The position numbers and the translations under genes are program-made. A stretch of 64,000 bases of DNA from the NCBI RefSeq assembly GCF_003789055.1, contig NZ_ML119085.1:186001-250000 (forward strand). Reading direction: 5' to 3'. Source of the DNA: Histidinibacterium lentulum (lineage in GTDB: Bacteria; Pseudomonadota; Alphaproteobacteria; Rhodobacterales; Rhodobacteraceae). This document shows, in pieces, positions 17,807 to 28,210 of this stretch; within the stretch, counting starts at the first letter, position 1, and each line of letters starts with the position of its first letter. Under the pieces are notes generated by a model. The model was given only the letters and a program-made list of their open reading frames with translations. It had not been told where the DNA came from and searched no databases.

Positions 17807-20800
17807 GCCGCCCGACCCGACCCGGCACGTCCCCATCCGCCCCCCCCCGGCGTACGCATCTCGAACGCATCCCCCGCACCGAGCTCCACCTCCGCCGTCC
17901 CGGACACCACCTCGACCGTCCCGTCCGCCCGCAGCACAAGGTCCTCCCCCATGGCCCCCGCTTCCCCGCCATCGACGCCGAAGGCCGCCGTCCGCCGGTG
18001 CGAGCACAGCGTCGTCACCGTCACCGGCTCCAGAAAACGCAGCCGCCGGACCACGCCGTCGCCGCCGCGCCACTGCCCTTCCCCGCCGGACCCGGCGCGC
18101 ACCGCGAACCGCTCCACCCGCACCGGAAACCGCGTCTCCAGCACCTCGGGATCCGTCATCAGCGTGTTGGTCATGTGCGAATGCACCGCGCTCGCCCCGT
18201 GAAAGCCTGGTCCCGCGCCCGTCCCCCCGGCGATGGTCTCGTAATTCTGGAACCGCGCGTTGCCCCAGACGAAGTTGTTCATCGTCCCCTGGCTGCCCGC
18301 GATCACCCCCAGCGCGCCGAAGAGACAGTCGGCAATGGCCTGGCTCACCTCGGTATTCCCGGCGATCACCGCCGCCGGATAGGCCGGGTTGATCAAGCTC
18401 CCCTCCGGCGCCACGATCTCCAGTGGCTTCAGGCACCCCTCATTGAGCGGTATGTCCTGCCCGACAAGCGTCCGGAAGACATAGAGCACCACCGCCCGGC
18501 ACACCGCCAGCGGCGCGTTGAAATTGCCCTGATGCTGGGCCGAGGTCCCGGTGAAGTCGATCACCGCCCGGTCCCCCTCCACCCGCACCGCCACGCGGAT
18601 CTCCGCGCCATGGTCCAGCGGATAGACGAACTGGCCGTCCTTCAGCCGCCCGATGGCCGCCCGCACGCTCGCCTCGGCATTGTCCTGCACATGGCTCATA
18701 TAGGCCTGCACCACCTCGAGCCCGTGCGCCGCGATCATCCGCGCGATCTCCGCCGCGCCCGTGGCATTGGCCGCAAGCTGCGCCGACAGGTCCGCGATGT
18801 TCTGGTCGATGTCCCGGCAGGGCCAGCGCCCCGAGGCCAGAAGCGCCCGCGTCTCCTCCTCCAGAAAAGTCCCCCCCGCCATCAGCCGGAAGTTGTCGAT
18901 CAGCACCCCTTCCTCGTCGATATGCGTCGAGTCGGGTGGGAGCGAGCCGGGCGTACGGCCCCCGATATCCGCATGATGCCCGCGCGATCCGACGAAGAAG
19001 ATCAGATCGCCATTGTCTCCGAAGACCGGCGTGATCACCGTGACATCCGGCAGGTGCGTGCCCCCGTTGAAGGGCGCGTTCAGCATGAAGGCGTCTCCCG
19101 GCGCCATCCCCGGGTTCAGCCGGATCACCGTCCGGACCGCCTCGCCCATGCTGCCGAGATGCACGGGCACATGGGGCGCATTGGCCACCAGCCCCCCCTC
19201 CGCGTCGAAGATCGCGCAGGAGAAATCCAGCCGCTCCCGGATGTTCACCGAATAGGCCGTCTGCGCGAGCGTCGTGCCCATCTGCTCGGCGATGCCCATG
19301 AAGAGGTTGTTGAACACCTCGAGCAGGATCGGATCGGCCTCCGTTCCCGCCGCGAAACGCCGCTCGGCGGCCTCGACGCGGGTCAGCACGAGGTTCCCCA
19401 GCCTGTCCGCCTCCGCCTGCCAACCTGGCTCCACCACGTTCGTCCCCGTGGGCTCGGTCAGGATCGCGGGCCCCTGCACCGGGGCACCGGGGACCAGCGC
19501 CGCCCGCGGCAGCAGCCGCACCTGCCGCGCCGCGCCGCCGAACCGCGCCACGACGCTCTCCCCCGGATCGTCCACCGGCTCGGGCCGCGCCGCCACCTCG
19601 GCATCGGCCGCCGCGCCGATGCCCTCCGCGGTCAGGCTGTCGAGCGTCACCGCCCGGTCGGGCGTCGCAAAGCCGAACCGCGCCCGGTGCGCCGCCTCGA
19701 ACGCCGCGCGCATCTCTTCGGGCGCCCCGAACGGCACCTCCAGCGTCTGGTGCGAGCCCGCGTAGCGCAGATGTGCCCGCGTCTCGACGCGGATCCGCTC
19801 CTCTGCCACGCCCTGATCGGCCACTGCCCGGCGGGCCGCCTCCACCAGTGCCGCCGCCTCCGCGCCCTCCTCGAGCGGCCGGCCAACCTGCCGCTCCTCG
19901 ATCGCCCGGATTTCGGCCAGCCCCATTCCCAGCGCCGACAGCACCCCCGCGAAGGGATGGATGACGACCGACCGGATGCCCAGCGCATCGGCCACCGCGC
20001 AAGCGTGCTGCCCTCCCGCGCCGCCGAAGCTGACAAGCGTGTAGGCGGTCACGTCCCGCCCCCTTTCCACGCTGATCTTCTTCACCGCGCGCGCCATGTT
20101 CTCCACCGCGACCCGCAGGAAGCCCTCGGCCAGCCCCTCGGGCGTCAACTCCTGCCCGGTCTCTTCCGCGATCTCCGCCGCCAGCGCCGCGAACTTCTCC
20201 CGCACCACCTCCGCATCCAGCGGCTGGTCCCCCCCGGTCCCGAAGACCGCCGGGAAATGCTCCGGCTGAAGCCGCCCGAGCATCACGTTGCAATCGGTCA
20301 CGGTCAGCGGCCCGCCCCGTCGGTAGCAGGCCGGCCCCGGGTCGGCGCCCGCGCTCTCGGGCCCCACCTGGGTGCGCCCGTCCTGCCACTTGCAGACAGA
20401 CCCGCCTCCCGCCGCCACGGTGTGAATGTCCATCATCGGCGCGCGCAGCCGCACGCCCGCCACGACGGTCTCGAAGGACCGCTCGAACCGCCCGGCGTAA
20501 TGACACACGTCCGTCGACGTGCCGCCCATGTCGAAGCCGATCAGCCGCTCGAATCCTGCCGCCCCGGCCGTGGTACTCATCCCCACGACGCCCCCCGCCG
20601 GACCCGACAGGATCGCGTCCTTGCCCTGGAACCGCCCGGCCTCGGTCAGCCCGCCGCTCGACTGCATGAAGAAGAGCCGCCCGGCGCCCTCGCCCAGCTC
20701 GCTGTCCACCGCCTCCACATAGCGCCGCAGGATCGGCGAGAGGTAGGCGTCCACCACCGCGGTATCGCCGCGCCCCACGATCTTGATCAGGCGGCTTGCC

Positions 20801-21381
20801 TCATGGCTGAGCGACACCTGGGCAAACCCCAGCTCCCGCGCGATCTCGCCGATGCGCCGCTCGTGATCCGGGTTCGCCCAGGCATGCATCAGCACCACTG
20901 CCACGCCGCGAATACCCTGCGCCCGGATCTCCTCCAGCGCCCGGCGCACTGCCGCCTCGTCTAGCGGGCCCAGCACCTGCCCGGCGGCATCCACACGCTC
21001 GGGCACCTCCGCCACGCGCTCGTAGAGCATCTCCGGCAGGCGGATATCGAGATCGAAGAGCCGCGGCCGGTTCTGGTAGCCGATCCGCAGCACATCGGCG
21101 AACCCCTCGGTGACCAACAGCGCAGTCCGGTCGCCCGCCCTCTCCAGCAGGGCGTTCGTCGCCACCGTCGTGCCCATCTTCACCGATCCGATGGTGCCCG
21201 CGGGGATCGCATCCTCCGGTCCGAGCCCCAGGACCTCGCGGATGCCCTGCGCCGCGGCATCCCGGTACCGCCCCGGGTTCTCGCTCAACAGCTTGTGGGT
21301 CCGCAGGCTACCCCCCGGGTCCCGGGCGACGATGTCGGTGAAGGTGCCGCCCCGGTCGACCCAGAATTGCCACTGGCCCAT
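17797..21381 (-). CDS. 5-oxoprolinase / hydantoinase A-B fusion
   Basis: ATP-dependent amidohydrolase of the 5-oxoprolinase/N-methylhydantoinase family, 1,194 aa, likely cytoplasmic. The HyuA half (about 1-690) starts [15 protein letters not shown] and contains [16 protein letters not shown] and the Gly-rich FGGAGGQHA. The HyuB half (about 700-1,190) contains [32 protein letters not shown] and [11 protein letters not shown]. Fusion of both halves is usual for 5-oxoprolinase (5-oxo-L-proline to glutamate), whereas hydantoinases usually keep two genes. GGAGG eight bases upstream supports start 21381. The C-terminal codons and stop fall in a dispersed repeat. Exact substrate is inferred. Confidence 0.88.
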   Translation of the reverse strand: MGQWQFWVDRGGTFTDIVARDPGGSLRTHKLLSENPGRYRDAAAQGIREVLGLGPEDAIPAGTIGSVKMGTTVATNALLERAGDRTALLVTEGFADVLRIGYQNRPRLFDLDIRLPEMLYERVAEVPERVDAAGQVLGPLDEAAVRRALEEIRAQGIRGVAVVLMHAWANPDHERRIGEIARELGFAQVSLSHEASRLIKIVGRGDTAVVDAYLSPILRRYVEAVDSELGEGAGRLFFMQSSGGLTEAGRFQGKDAILSGPAGGVVGMSTTAGAAGFERLIGFDMGGTSTDVCHYAGRFERSFETVVAGVRLRAPMMDIHTVAAGGGSVCKWQDGRTQVGPESAGADPGPACYRRGGPLTVTDCNVMLGRLQPEHFPAVFGTGGDQPLDAEVVREKFAALAAEIAEETGQELTPEGLAEGFLRVAVENMARAVKKISVERGRDVTAYTLVSFGGAGGQHACAVADALGIRSVVIHPFAGVLSALGMGLAEIRAIEERQVGRPLEEGAEAAALVEAARRAVADQGVAEERIRVETRAHLRYAGSHQTLEVPFGAPEEMRAAFEAAHRARFGFATPDRAVTLDSLTAEGIGAAADAEVAARPEPVDDPGESVVARFGGAARQVRLLPRAALVPGAPVQGPAILTEPTGTNVVEPGWQAEADRLGNLVLTRVEAAERRFAAGTEADPILLEVFNNLFMGIAEQMGTTLAQTAYSVNIRERLDFSCAIFDAEGGLVANAPHVPVHLGSMGEAVRTVIRLNPGMAPGDAFMLNAPFNGGTHLPDVTVITPVFGDNGDLIFFVGSRGHHADIGGRTPGSLPPDSTHIDEEGVLIDNFRLMAGGTFLEEETRALLASGRWPCRDIDQNIADLSAQLAANATGAAEIARMIAAHGLEVVQAYMSHVQDNAEASVRAAIGRLKDGQFVYPLDHGAEIRVAVRVEGDRAVIDFTGTSAQHQGNFNAPLAVCRAVVLYVFRTLVGQDIPLNEGCLKPLEIVAPEGSLINPAYPAAVIAGNTEVSQAIADCLFGALGVIAGSQGTMNNFVWGNARFQNYETIAGGTGAGPGFHGASAVHSHMTNTLMTDPEVLETRFPVRVERFAVRAGSGGEGQWRGGDGVVRRLRFLEPVTVTTLCSHRRTAAFGVDGGEAGAMGEDLVLRADGTVEVVSGTAEVELGAGDAFEMRTPGGGGWGRAGSGRAAVG

Positions 21382-21426
21382 GCGCCCGGCCTCCGTTACC
21401 CCTGAATGCCGGGCCAACCTGAGCCA

Positions 21427-21457
21427 GGCGAGACCCGCCCGCAAGGGCGGGGCGAGC
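21427..21457 (+). repeat. GGCGAGACCCGCCC repeat (family C), copy 1
   Basis: GGCGAGACCCGCCCGC followed by AAGGGCGGGGCGAGC. It matches the element at 44868-44898 in 28 of 31 positions. ACCCGCCC and GGGCGGG form a hairpin. It lies 17 bases upstream of argE. Confidence 0.6.
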
Positions 21458-21473
21458 CCCCCCGGAGACCGCG

Positions 21474-22649
21474 ATGACCGATCTGACCGCCACCGTCCTG
21501 CAGCTGGCGCGCCTCGTCGCCCACCCCACGATCTCGTCGGACTCGAACCTCGCGCTCATCGACGAGGTGGCAGACCACCTCAAGGCCCACGGCGCCCGGA
21601 TCGAGATCTTCCCCGATCCCACCGGGCAGAAGGCCAACCTCTGGGCCACCTTCGGACCCGAGGCACCTGGTGGCCTCGTGCTCTCGGCCCATTCCGACGT
21701 GGTGCCCGTGGACGGCCAGCACTGGCACACCGACCCCTTCGAACTGACCGAAGTGTCCCGGGGCCTCGCGGCCCGCGGCGCCTGCGACATGAAGGGCTTT
21801 CTCGCCTGCGTCCTCGCCAAGGCGCCCGACCTTGCCGCCGCCGCCCGCCATATGCCCGTGCATGTCGCGCTCACCCATGACGAGGAGATCGGCTGCCACG
21901 GCGCGCAGGCGCTCTGCGCCCATCTTGCCGCCCGCGGGGCGGCGCCCGGGCTATGCATCGTGGGCGAGCCCACGCTCATGCAGGTGATCGACGGCCACAA
22001 GGGCTGTTTCGAATACCACACGCGCTTCACCGGCCTCGCCGGACACGGATCCGCGCCCGATCACGGCGTCAATGCCATCGCCTTCGCCGTGCGCTACGCG
22101 GCAAAGCTGATGGAACTCGCCGAGGCGTTCAAGGCCGATCCGCCGCCCGGCTCCCGTTTCGACCCGCCCTGGACGACGATCAACATCGGGCTGCTGAATG
22201 GCGGCTTCGCGCCAAACGTGATCCCCGAGGAGGCCGATCTCGGATGGGACATGCGCCCTGTCCGCCCGGGCGACGGCGATCTCGTCAAGGACACGATGGC
22301 GGCTTTCGTCCGGGACGCGTTGTTGCCCGAGATGCGCCGCATCCATCCCGGCGCCGACATCGCCCTCGAGATCGAGGGCGAGGTGCGCGGCCTCGAGCCC
22401 CAGGAGCCGAACCCCGCCCGCACGCTGGCCATGGAGCTCACCGGCGCCAACGGCGCGGGCACCGTGGCCTTCGGCACCGAGGCGGGCCTCTTCCAGTCCA
22501 TCGGCTGCGCCACCGTCGTCTGCGGCCCGGGCTCCATCGACCAGGCCCACAAGGCCGACGAATGGATCGCCGTGGATCAGCTCGTGAAATGTCTCGACTT
22601 CCTGGGCGGCCTCACCGAGCGCCTGGCGTCGGGGCGGTTGCCGGGCTGA
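21474..22649 (+). CDS. argE: Acetylornithine deacetylase
   Basis: Zinc amidohydrolase of the M20 family that releases ornithine from N-acetylornithine in arginine synthesis. 391 aa. Visible metal/catalytic motifs are [11 protein letters not shown] (His, catalytic Asp), [10 protein letters not shown] (bridging Asp) and [11 protein letters not shown] (catalytic Glu and metal Glu). Dimerisation-domain motif [16 protein letters not shown] and C-terminal [14 protein letters not shown] (metal His) are also present. A GGAG lies about seven bases upstream of the start. Divergent from the oxoprolinase gene by 92 bases. Two other arg genes lie about 10 kb downstream. Confidence 0.92.
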   Translation: MTDLTATVLQLARLVAHPTISSDSNLALIDEVADHLKAHGARIEIFPDPTGQKANLWATFGPEAPGGLVLSAHSDVVPVDGQHWHTDPFELTEVSRGLAARGACDMKGFLACVLAKAPDLAAAARHMPVHVALTHDEEIGCHGAQALCAHLAARGAAPGLCIVGEPTLMQVIDGHKGCFEYHTRFTGLAGHGSAPDHGVNAIAFAVRYAAKLMELAEAFKADPPPGSRFDPPWTTINIGLLNGGFAPNVIPEEADLGWDMRPVRPGDGDLVKDTMAAFVRDALLPEMRRIHPGADIALEIEGEVRGLEPQEPNPARTLAMELTGANGAGTVAFGTEAGLFQSIGCATVVCGPGSIDQAHKADEWIAVDQLVKCLDFLGGLTERLASGRLPG

Positions 22650-22765
22650 AGGCGGGCCTGCTCCCCTTCGCCGGCGCTATTGCACGGACCCCGCAGGCCT
22701 GGCTTCAGCCTCGAGTCCCTGCTCCCGCCACCACCGGTCCGGAGCGCGACGCGCCTCGCCCTCCC

Positions 22766-25162
22766 CTACCGCACCGCCCGCCGCAGCCTCAGCGCATTCG
22801 TCACCACGAAGACACTCGACAGCGCCATCGCTCCGCCCGCCAGGATCGGCGACAGCATCGGCCCGCCGAAGACCGCCAGGACCCCCGCCGCAACCGGGAT
22901 CAGCGCGACGTTGTAGCCGAAGGCCCAGACCAGGTTCTGCCGGATGTTGCGCATGACAGCGCGGCTCAGTCCGACCGCGCGCGCCACGCCGGCCGGATCG
23001 CCCGAAACGAGCACGACGTCGCCCGCATCGACCGCCACGTCTGTCCCGGTTCCGATCGCCAGCCCCACATCGGCCGCAGCCAGGGCCGGCGCATCGTTGA
23101 TGCCGTCGCCGACAAAGGCCACGGGCGACTCTGCCTGGAACCGCCGCACCGCCGCAAGCTTCTCCTCCGGCAGGACCTCTGCCACGACCTCCTCGATCCC
23201 CAGGGTCCGGGCCACCGCTTCCGCCGTGGCGCGGGCGTCGCCGCTGACCATGGCAACCCGAAGCCCCGCTGCCTTCAGCTCGGCCACGGCCTCTGCCGCC
23301 CCCGCCTTGACCGGGTCGGCGATCCCCAGCAGGCCCCGGAAGACGCCGTCTACCGCCACCGCCACGACGGATTGACCTTCCGACGCCATTGCCTCCGCCC
23401 GCACCCGGGCGTCACCCGGATCGATGCCCTCTTCCTCGAGAAACCGTATCGAACCTGCAAGCACCACCTGCCCGGCCACACGGGCACGCAGCCCGCGCCC
23501 CGTGACTGCCTCCACCTCGTCCGCCGGCCCGGGGACTGCGCCGTCGACCGCGGCGACCACGGCCCGGGCAAGCGGATGCTCCGACCGGGCTTCGGCTGCC
23601 GCCGCCAGCGCCAGCGCCTCGGCGTCGACCTCGCGCGCCACCAGCACCGGACGGCCCTCGGTCAGGGTGCCGGTCTTGTCGAACACCACCCGGCCCACGC
23701 CCGACAGAGCCTGAAGCGCCGCACCCTGGCGCACCAGTATTCCCATCTCCGCTCCGCGCCCGGTGCCGGCGAGGATCGAGACCGGAACGGCCAGTCCCAT
23801 GGCGCATGGACAGGCCACGATCAGCACCGACACGCCTGCCACCAGCGCAAGCGTCAGCGCGGGCTCCGGGCCGAGGATCAGCCAGGCCGCGACCGTCGAT
23901 GCCGCGATCACCAGTACGATCGGCACGAAGACGGAGGTCACCTTGTTGACCATGTCCTGGACCGGCAGTCTCGCCCCTTGGGCGTCCTCCACCAGCTGCA
24001 CGATCCGCGCGAGCACGCTGTCCGCTCCGACAGCCGTCGCCTGCAGCACCAGCGCGCCACTGCCGTTCACGGTGCCGCCCGCGACCCTGGCGCCCTCGAT
24101 CTTGGCCACCGGCACCGGCTCGCCCGTCAGCATCGATTCGTCCACGTGCGAGCGGCCCCGGGTGACCACGCCGTCGACCGGGATGCGCTCCCCCGGGCGG
24201 ACCTCGACCTCATCGCCTTCGGCCACCCGGTCGAGCGGGATCTCGACCACCTTGCCGCCGCGGCGCACCCGCGCGACCTCCGGCGCCAGCGCCATCAGCG
24301 ACCGGATCGCAGCCCCGGTCTGCCGCTTCGCGCGCGCCTCGAGCCAGCGGCCCAGCAGGATCAGCGTCACGATCACCGCGGCCGCCTCGAAATAGACCGC
24401 GAGCGCACCGGCCGGAAGCAGCCCCGGAGCCAGCACCGCCACCGCCGAGTAGCCGAAGGCGGCGGATGTCCCCAGCGCCACCAGCGAGTTCATCTCCGGC
24501 GCGCCGCGCAGGAGGGCGGGGACGCCGATGGCAAAGAACTGCCGGCCGGGACCGGCAAGAATGACGGCGGTCAGAACCATCTGCGCGATCCAGGCGGCCT
24601 GCATCCCCACGGTGGCCATGATCAGGTGGTGCCAGGCGGGCACGAGATGCCCGCCCATCTCCAGCACGAAGACCGGCAGCGTCAGCGCCGCCGCGATGAT
24701 CGTCCGCCGCTTGAGGGTCGCCACCTCCGCCCCCTCGCGGTCGAAGACGGGTCCCGCCTCCATCGGACGTGCCTCGTAGCCCGTCCGCGCGACCGCTGCG
24801 ACGAGATCGCCCTCTCCCCGATCCGCAAGCGTCCGCACCGTGGCGCGGTTCGTGGCGAGATTGACTTCGGCCGAGACCACCCCCGGCACGGTCTTCAGCG
24901 CCCGCTCCACCCGGTCGATGCAGGAGGCGCAGTGCATCCCGCCGATCTCCAGCCGCACCACCCGGGGCTGCGCCGGATAGCCCGCCCGGTCGAGCGCCCC
25001 CGCGAGCGTTTCCGCAGACGCCTCTCCCTCGACACGCGCGCGCTTCGTGGCGAGGTTCACCTCGACCCGTGACACCCCGGGCACTCCCGAAAGCGCCTTC
25101 TCCGCCCGTCCCACGCAGCCCGCGCAGGAGAGTCCGTCAATGTCGAAGGTCAAGGTCGTCAT
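22766..25162 (-). CDS. copA: Copper-translocating P1B-type ATPase
   Basis: Inner-membrane pump that exports Cu(I) from the cytoplasm. 798 aa. Two N-terminal heavy-metal-associated domains have metal motifs Cys13-Ala-Gly-Cys16 and Cys78-Ala-Ser-Cys81. Membrane helices follow, then the transmembrane Cys-Pro-Cys in [12 protein letters not shown], the phosphorylation site [10 protein letters not shown], an HP motif ([10 protein letters not shown]) and the hinge [11 protein letters not shown]. The CPC and the double CxxC favour copper over zinc or cadmium. Start 25162 puts HMA1 at the N-terminus. No metal-responsive MerR/CueR gene or operator is obvious nearby. Confidence 0.94.
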   Translation of the reverse strand: MTTLTFDIDGLSCAGCVGRAEKALSGVPGVSRVEVNLATKRARVEGEASAETLAGALDRAGYPAQPRVVRLEIGGMHCASCIDRVERALKTVPGVVSAEVNLATNRATVRTLADRGEGDLVAAVARTGYEARPMEAGPVFDREGAEVATLKRRTIIAAALTLPVFVLEMGGHLVPAWHHLIMATVGMQAAWIAQMVLTAVILAGPGRQFFAIGVPALLRGAPEMNSLVALGTSAAFGYSAVAVLAPGLLPAGALAVYFEAAAVIVTLILLGRWLEARAKRQTGAAIRSLMALAPEVARVRRGGKVVEIPLDRVAEGDEVEVRPGERIPVDGVVTRGRSHVDESMLTGEPVPVAKIEGARVAGGTVNGSGALVLQATAVGADSVLARIVQLVEDAQGARLPVQDMVNKVTSVFVPIVLVIAASTVAAWLILGPEPALTLALVAGVSVLIVACPCAMGLAVPVSILAGTGRGAEMGILVRQGAALQALSGVGRVVFDKTGTLTEGRPVLVAREVDAEALALAAAAEARSEHPLARAVVAAVDGAVPGPADEVEAVTGRGLRARVAGQVVLAGSIRFLEEEGIDPGDARVRAEAMASEGQSVVAVAVDGVFRGLLGIADPVKAGAAEAVAELKAAGLRVAMVSGDARATAEAVARTLGIEEVVAEVLPEEKLAAVRRFQAESPVAFVGDGINDAPALAAADVGLAIGTGTDVAVDAGDVVLVSGDPAGVARAVGLSRAVMRNIRQNLVWAFGYNVALIPVAAGVLAVFGGPMLSPILAGGAMALSSVFVVTNALRLRRAVR

Positions 25163-25381
25163 GGGATCACCGATGCGGGCAGGCTGCCTGCCATATCCGG
25201 CATGTATGCCCTCCGGCGCCCCGATGCCAGCCGTCCCGGGGTCGCGGCCCGATCTGGACGCACCCTCTTCCGTCCGCCGTCCAAACATGGCTAGTGTCGC
25301 GCCCATGGGAGGACCCTTGAAGACAGACGCCGACATGTCGGCCGACCTGCGTCCGTCTGCCGCGGCCCGGGCGTGGGCGCC

Positions 25382-26272
25382 ATGAGCGCCGTGCCCTCCC
25401 ATGACTGGATCGCCTGCGACTGGGGCACCTCGAACCTGCGCGTCTGGGCCATGTCCGGCGGCACGCCTGTGGCCGAGGCCGGGTCGGACCGCGGCATGGG
25501 CAGTCTCGCACCCGACGAGTTTCCCGCGGCCCTCGACGAGCTGCTCTCGCCCTGGGGCACAACGGCTCCGGTGATCGCCTGCGGCATGGTGGGCGCCCGG
25601 CAAGGGTGGACGGAGGCGCCCTATGTCGCCGTGCCTTGCCCACCCCTCGCGCCCACTCTGACCGCTGCCCCCGGCCCGCGCCGGGTTCTGCTGATCCCGG
25701 GCATCAGCCAGTCGAGCCCGCCGGACGTCATGCGCGGGGAGGAAACCCAGGTCGCGGGCTTTCTCGCCCTCAATCCCGGCTGGGACGGCGTGCTCTGCCT
25801 GCCCGGCACCCATACCAAGTGGGTGCACCTGAGCGCCGGAGAGATCGTCAGCTTTCGCACCGCCATGACGGGCGAGCTCTTCGCGCTGCTGTCGCGCGCG
25901 TCGGTCCTGCGCCATGCCATGGCCGAGACCGGTGCGTCGGACGCCTTCGATGCGGCCGTCTCAGAGACCCTCTCCCGGCCCGAAAGGCTGGCCTCCGAAC
26001 TCTTTTCCATTCGCGCGGGGCATCTGCTCGAAGGGCGCAGCGACGGCCGGGACCGCCTGTCCGGCCTCCTGATCGGAGCGGAACTCGCCGCGATGCGGCC
26101 CTACTGGCTCGGCCAGGCGGTGGCCGTGGTGGGCGCTGGCGCTCCCGGCCGGGCCTATGTCCGGGCGCTGACGACCGTGTGCGCCCAGGTCACCGAAGCG
26201 CGCGCCGAAGCGGTCACCCTAGCGGGGCTCACCGCCGCATGGCGGACATGGAAGATGACGCAGGATGCATGA
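25382..26272 (+). CDS. dgoK: 2-dehydro-3-deoxygalactonokinase
   Basis: Phosphorylates KDGal to KDPGal in the De Ley-Doudoroff galactose pathway. 296 aa. N-terminal phosphate-binding segment [14 protein letters not shown] and [14 protein letters not shown] are DgoK hallmarks; [11 protein letters not shown] and [15 protein letters not shown] complete the ASKHA-type fold. Start 25382 is chosen; a GTG at 25373 adds three residues. No strong Shine-Dalgarno sequence precedes it. It opens a same-strand series with dgoA, a lactonase, a GH42 gene and galM, although gaps of about 200 bases separate the first three. Confidence 0.9.
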   Translation: MSAVPSHDWIACDWGTSNLRVWAMSGGTPVAEAGSDRGMGSLAPDEFPAALDELLSPWGTTAPVIACGMVGARQGWTEAPYVAVPCPPLAPTLTAAPGPRRVLLIPGISQSSPPDVMRGEETQVAGFLALNPGWDGVLCLPGTHTKWVHLSAGEIVSFRTAMTGELFALLSRASVLRHAMAETGASDAFDAAVSETLSRPERLASELFSIRAGHLLEGRSDGRDRLSGLLIGAELAAMRPYWLGQAVAVVGAGAPGRAYVRALTTVCAQVTEARAEAVTLAGLTAAWRTWKMTQDA

Positions 26273-26470
26273 CCGGTCGGCCCGTCCTCTGTCCGCCGGA
26301 GCAGCGGCCCGGCGGTCACCCGCGTGCATGCGCAGCCCGAGATCTCCGGCGAACCGGCACCGGGCAACTCCGATCTGCGCCTCGCGGCATCCGGCTCGCC
26401 GCGCGGCCCGTCCGCGCCTCCCGGCCGCAGCCGGCGGACCCCGTTCCCTGCCGCCCGAAAGGTCCCGTCC

Positions 26471-27073
26471 ATGCGTGAACTGATCGCCATCCTCCGCGGC
26501 ATCACCCCGTCCGAGGCCGGTCCCGCCGCCGGAATCCTGATGGCGGCCGGCATCCACCGGATCGAGGTGCCGTTGAACTCGCCCGAACCCTATGCCTCGA
26601 TCCGCGCCATGGTCCGCGCGCACGGGCAGGACGCCCTGATCGGCGCGGGCACCGTTCTCTCCCCCGAGGAGGTGCTCCGGGTCGCGGAAGCCGGGGGCCG
26701 GCTGGTGGTCTCGCCCAACACCGACCAACGGGTGATCGTCGCGACCCGCAAGGCCGGGATGGAGAGCTGGCCCGGCGTCATGACACCGACCGAGGCCTTC
26801 CTCGCTCTGAAGTCCGGTGCAACCGGGCTGAAGCTCTTTCCCGGGAACCTGATCGGGCCGGCAGGGCTCAAGGCCCTGCGCGCGGTGCTGCCGCCCGATA
26901 CGCCCGTCTATGCCGTGGGAGGGGCGGCGCCCGCGAACTTCTCCGATTGGATCGCCGCCGGCGCGACGGGGTTCGGCCTCGGGACCGCGCTCTATACACC
27001 GGGCCTGCCCCTCGCAGAACTCGCGGACCGCGCGGCAGAGGTGATCGCCGCCTATGACCGGGTGACGGCATGA
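26471..27073 (+). CDS. dgoA: 2-dehydro-3-deoxy-6-phosphogalactonate aldolase
   Basis: Splits KDPGal to pyruvate and glyceraldehyde-3-phosphate. 200 aa, class I KDPG/KDPGal aldolase family. [16 protein letters not shown] starts the barrel. IEVPLNSP holds the catalytic Glu32 and TGLKLFPG the Schiff-base Lys121. AAAGG nine bases upstream supports 26471. The frame is open for 147 bases upstream, but that stretch is Pro/Arg-rich and not family-like. It follows dgoK by 198 bases in which I see no gene. Confidence 0.92.
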   Translation: MRELIAILRGITPSEAGPAAGILMAAGIHRIEVPLNSPEPYASIRAMVRAHGQDALIGAGTVLSPEEVLRVAEAGGRLVVSPNTDQRVIVATRKAGMESWPGVMTPTEAFLALKSGATGLKLFPGNLIGPAGLKALRAVLPPDTPVYAVGGAAPANFSDWIAAGATGFGLGTALYTPGLPLAELADRAAEVIAAYDRVTA

Positions 27074-27328
27074 CGCCTCGCTCCGCCCCCGTCAGCGCCG
27101 GGCTGATGCACCACCTCGCGTTCGGCGGTCCCTCGGGTCCGGCGACCTGTCCCCATGGGCGCGCCGGACCGGGCTCCCCCCGCGGACACGGAGTTCGGAG
27201 GCCTTGACCCCTGCACCCAGGCCCTCGAGCCGCCTTCGGGAGCACGCGGGGCCGAGGCCTTCGACCCGCATGCGTCCCGGTTCACGTCGCGCACTTGCGC
27301 AGAGAATTCCACAGGAGGACACGAGGCG

Positions 27329-28159
27329 ATGATCCACGATTCCACCCCCTGCACCCTCGGAGAAGGCCCGCTCTGGCACCCCGGGCGGGGCCAGCTCTTC
27401 TGGTTCGACATCCTCGAGAAGCGCCTTCACACCAAGGGACGGCACTGGACGTTCGACCATTGCGTGTCGGCTGCGGGATGGGTGGCCGAGGACAAGCTGA
27501 TGATCGCTTCGGCAGTGGGGCTGCATCTGTTCGATATCGAGACGGGCGCGATGGAAACCGTCTGCCCGATGGAGGCGGACAACCCCGTCACCCGCTCCAA
27601 CGACGGGCGCGCCGATCCCCAGGGCGGATTCTGGATCGGCACCATGGCGATGGGGGCCGATACCGGCGCCGGGGCGTACTACCGCTATTACCGCGGCGAA
27701 CTGCGCCTGATCTACGGCGACTGGTCGATCCCCAACGCCACCTGTTTCGCGCCCGACGGCCGGACCGCCTATCTCTGCGATACGCCGAAGCAATTGATCC
27801 ACAAGGTCGCGCTCGATGCCGACGGCTGGCCCGAGGGGGATCTCGAGACCTTCGTGGACCTTTCTGCCGAGGGCCTCAATCCCGACGGTTCCGTGGTCGA
27901 TGCCGACGGCAACCTGTGGAATGCCCAGTGGCGCGCCCATCGCGTCGCTGTCTACTCGCCCCAAGGGCGGTTCCTGACTGCCTTCGGCATCCCGGCAAGC
28001 CAGGCTACCTGCCCGGCCTTGGGAGGCCCCGATCTCTCCGCTCTCTACGTCACCTCCGCCAGCCACGGGCTCTCGGACCCGCTCAACCCCCACCACGGCA
28101 AGACCTTCGCCATCGAGACCGGCGCCCGGGGCCAGCGCGAACACCGCGTCATCCTGTAA
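27329..28159 (+). CDS. SMP-30/gluconolactonase-family sugar lactonase
   Basis: Six-bladed beta-propeller lactonase, 276 aa, that would hydrolyse an aldonolactone. Motifs: CTLGEGPLWHPG (metal Glu), SNDGRADPQGGFWIGTM (Asn/Asp region), WSIPNATCFAPDG and GLNPDGSVVDADGNLW (metal Asp). AGGAGG about ten bases upstream gives a clear start. Between KDPGal aldolase and a beta-galactosidase, the natural substrate is probably galactono-lactone (or arabinono-lactone); this is inference from context. The 255 bases before it hold no recognisable gene. Confidence 0.85.
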   Translation: MIHDSTPCTLGEGPLWHPGRGQLFWFDILEKRLHTKGRHWTFDHCVSAAGWVAEDKLMIASAVGLHLFDIETGAMETVCPMEADNPVTRSNDGRADPQGGFWIGTMAMGADTGAGAYYRYYRGELRLIYGDWSIPNATCFAPDGRTAYLCDTPKQLIHKVALDADGWPEGDLETFVDLSAEGLNPDGSVVDADGNLWNAQWRAHRVAVYSPQGRFLTAFGIPASQATCPALGGPDLSALYVTSASHGLSDPLNPHHGKTFAIETGARGQREHRVIL

Positions 28160-28210
28160 CCCCGCACCGGCCCCGAAAGGCCGCTCCTGTCCATGCCCGA
28201 TGGAGGCTCC

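Noticed and set aside
18440-20506. Long second-frame ORF inside the oxoprolinase gene
   Set aside because: It lies in the same strand as the real gene in an alternate frame and is almost entirely Gly, Ala, Arg and Asp; no domain is recognisable.
25163-25381. Search for a CueR-type operator between copA and dgoK
   Set aside because: No dyad of the expected MerR-family form with a long promoter spacer was found. The region holds ordinary GC-rich sequence on inspection.
27071-27205. Short ORF starting in ATGA overlap with dgoA (about 43 codons)
   Set aside because: Composition is Pro/Gly/Arg-rich, with no family resemblance and no following coupled gene. The overlap alone is weak evidence.
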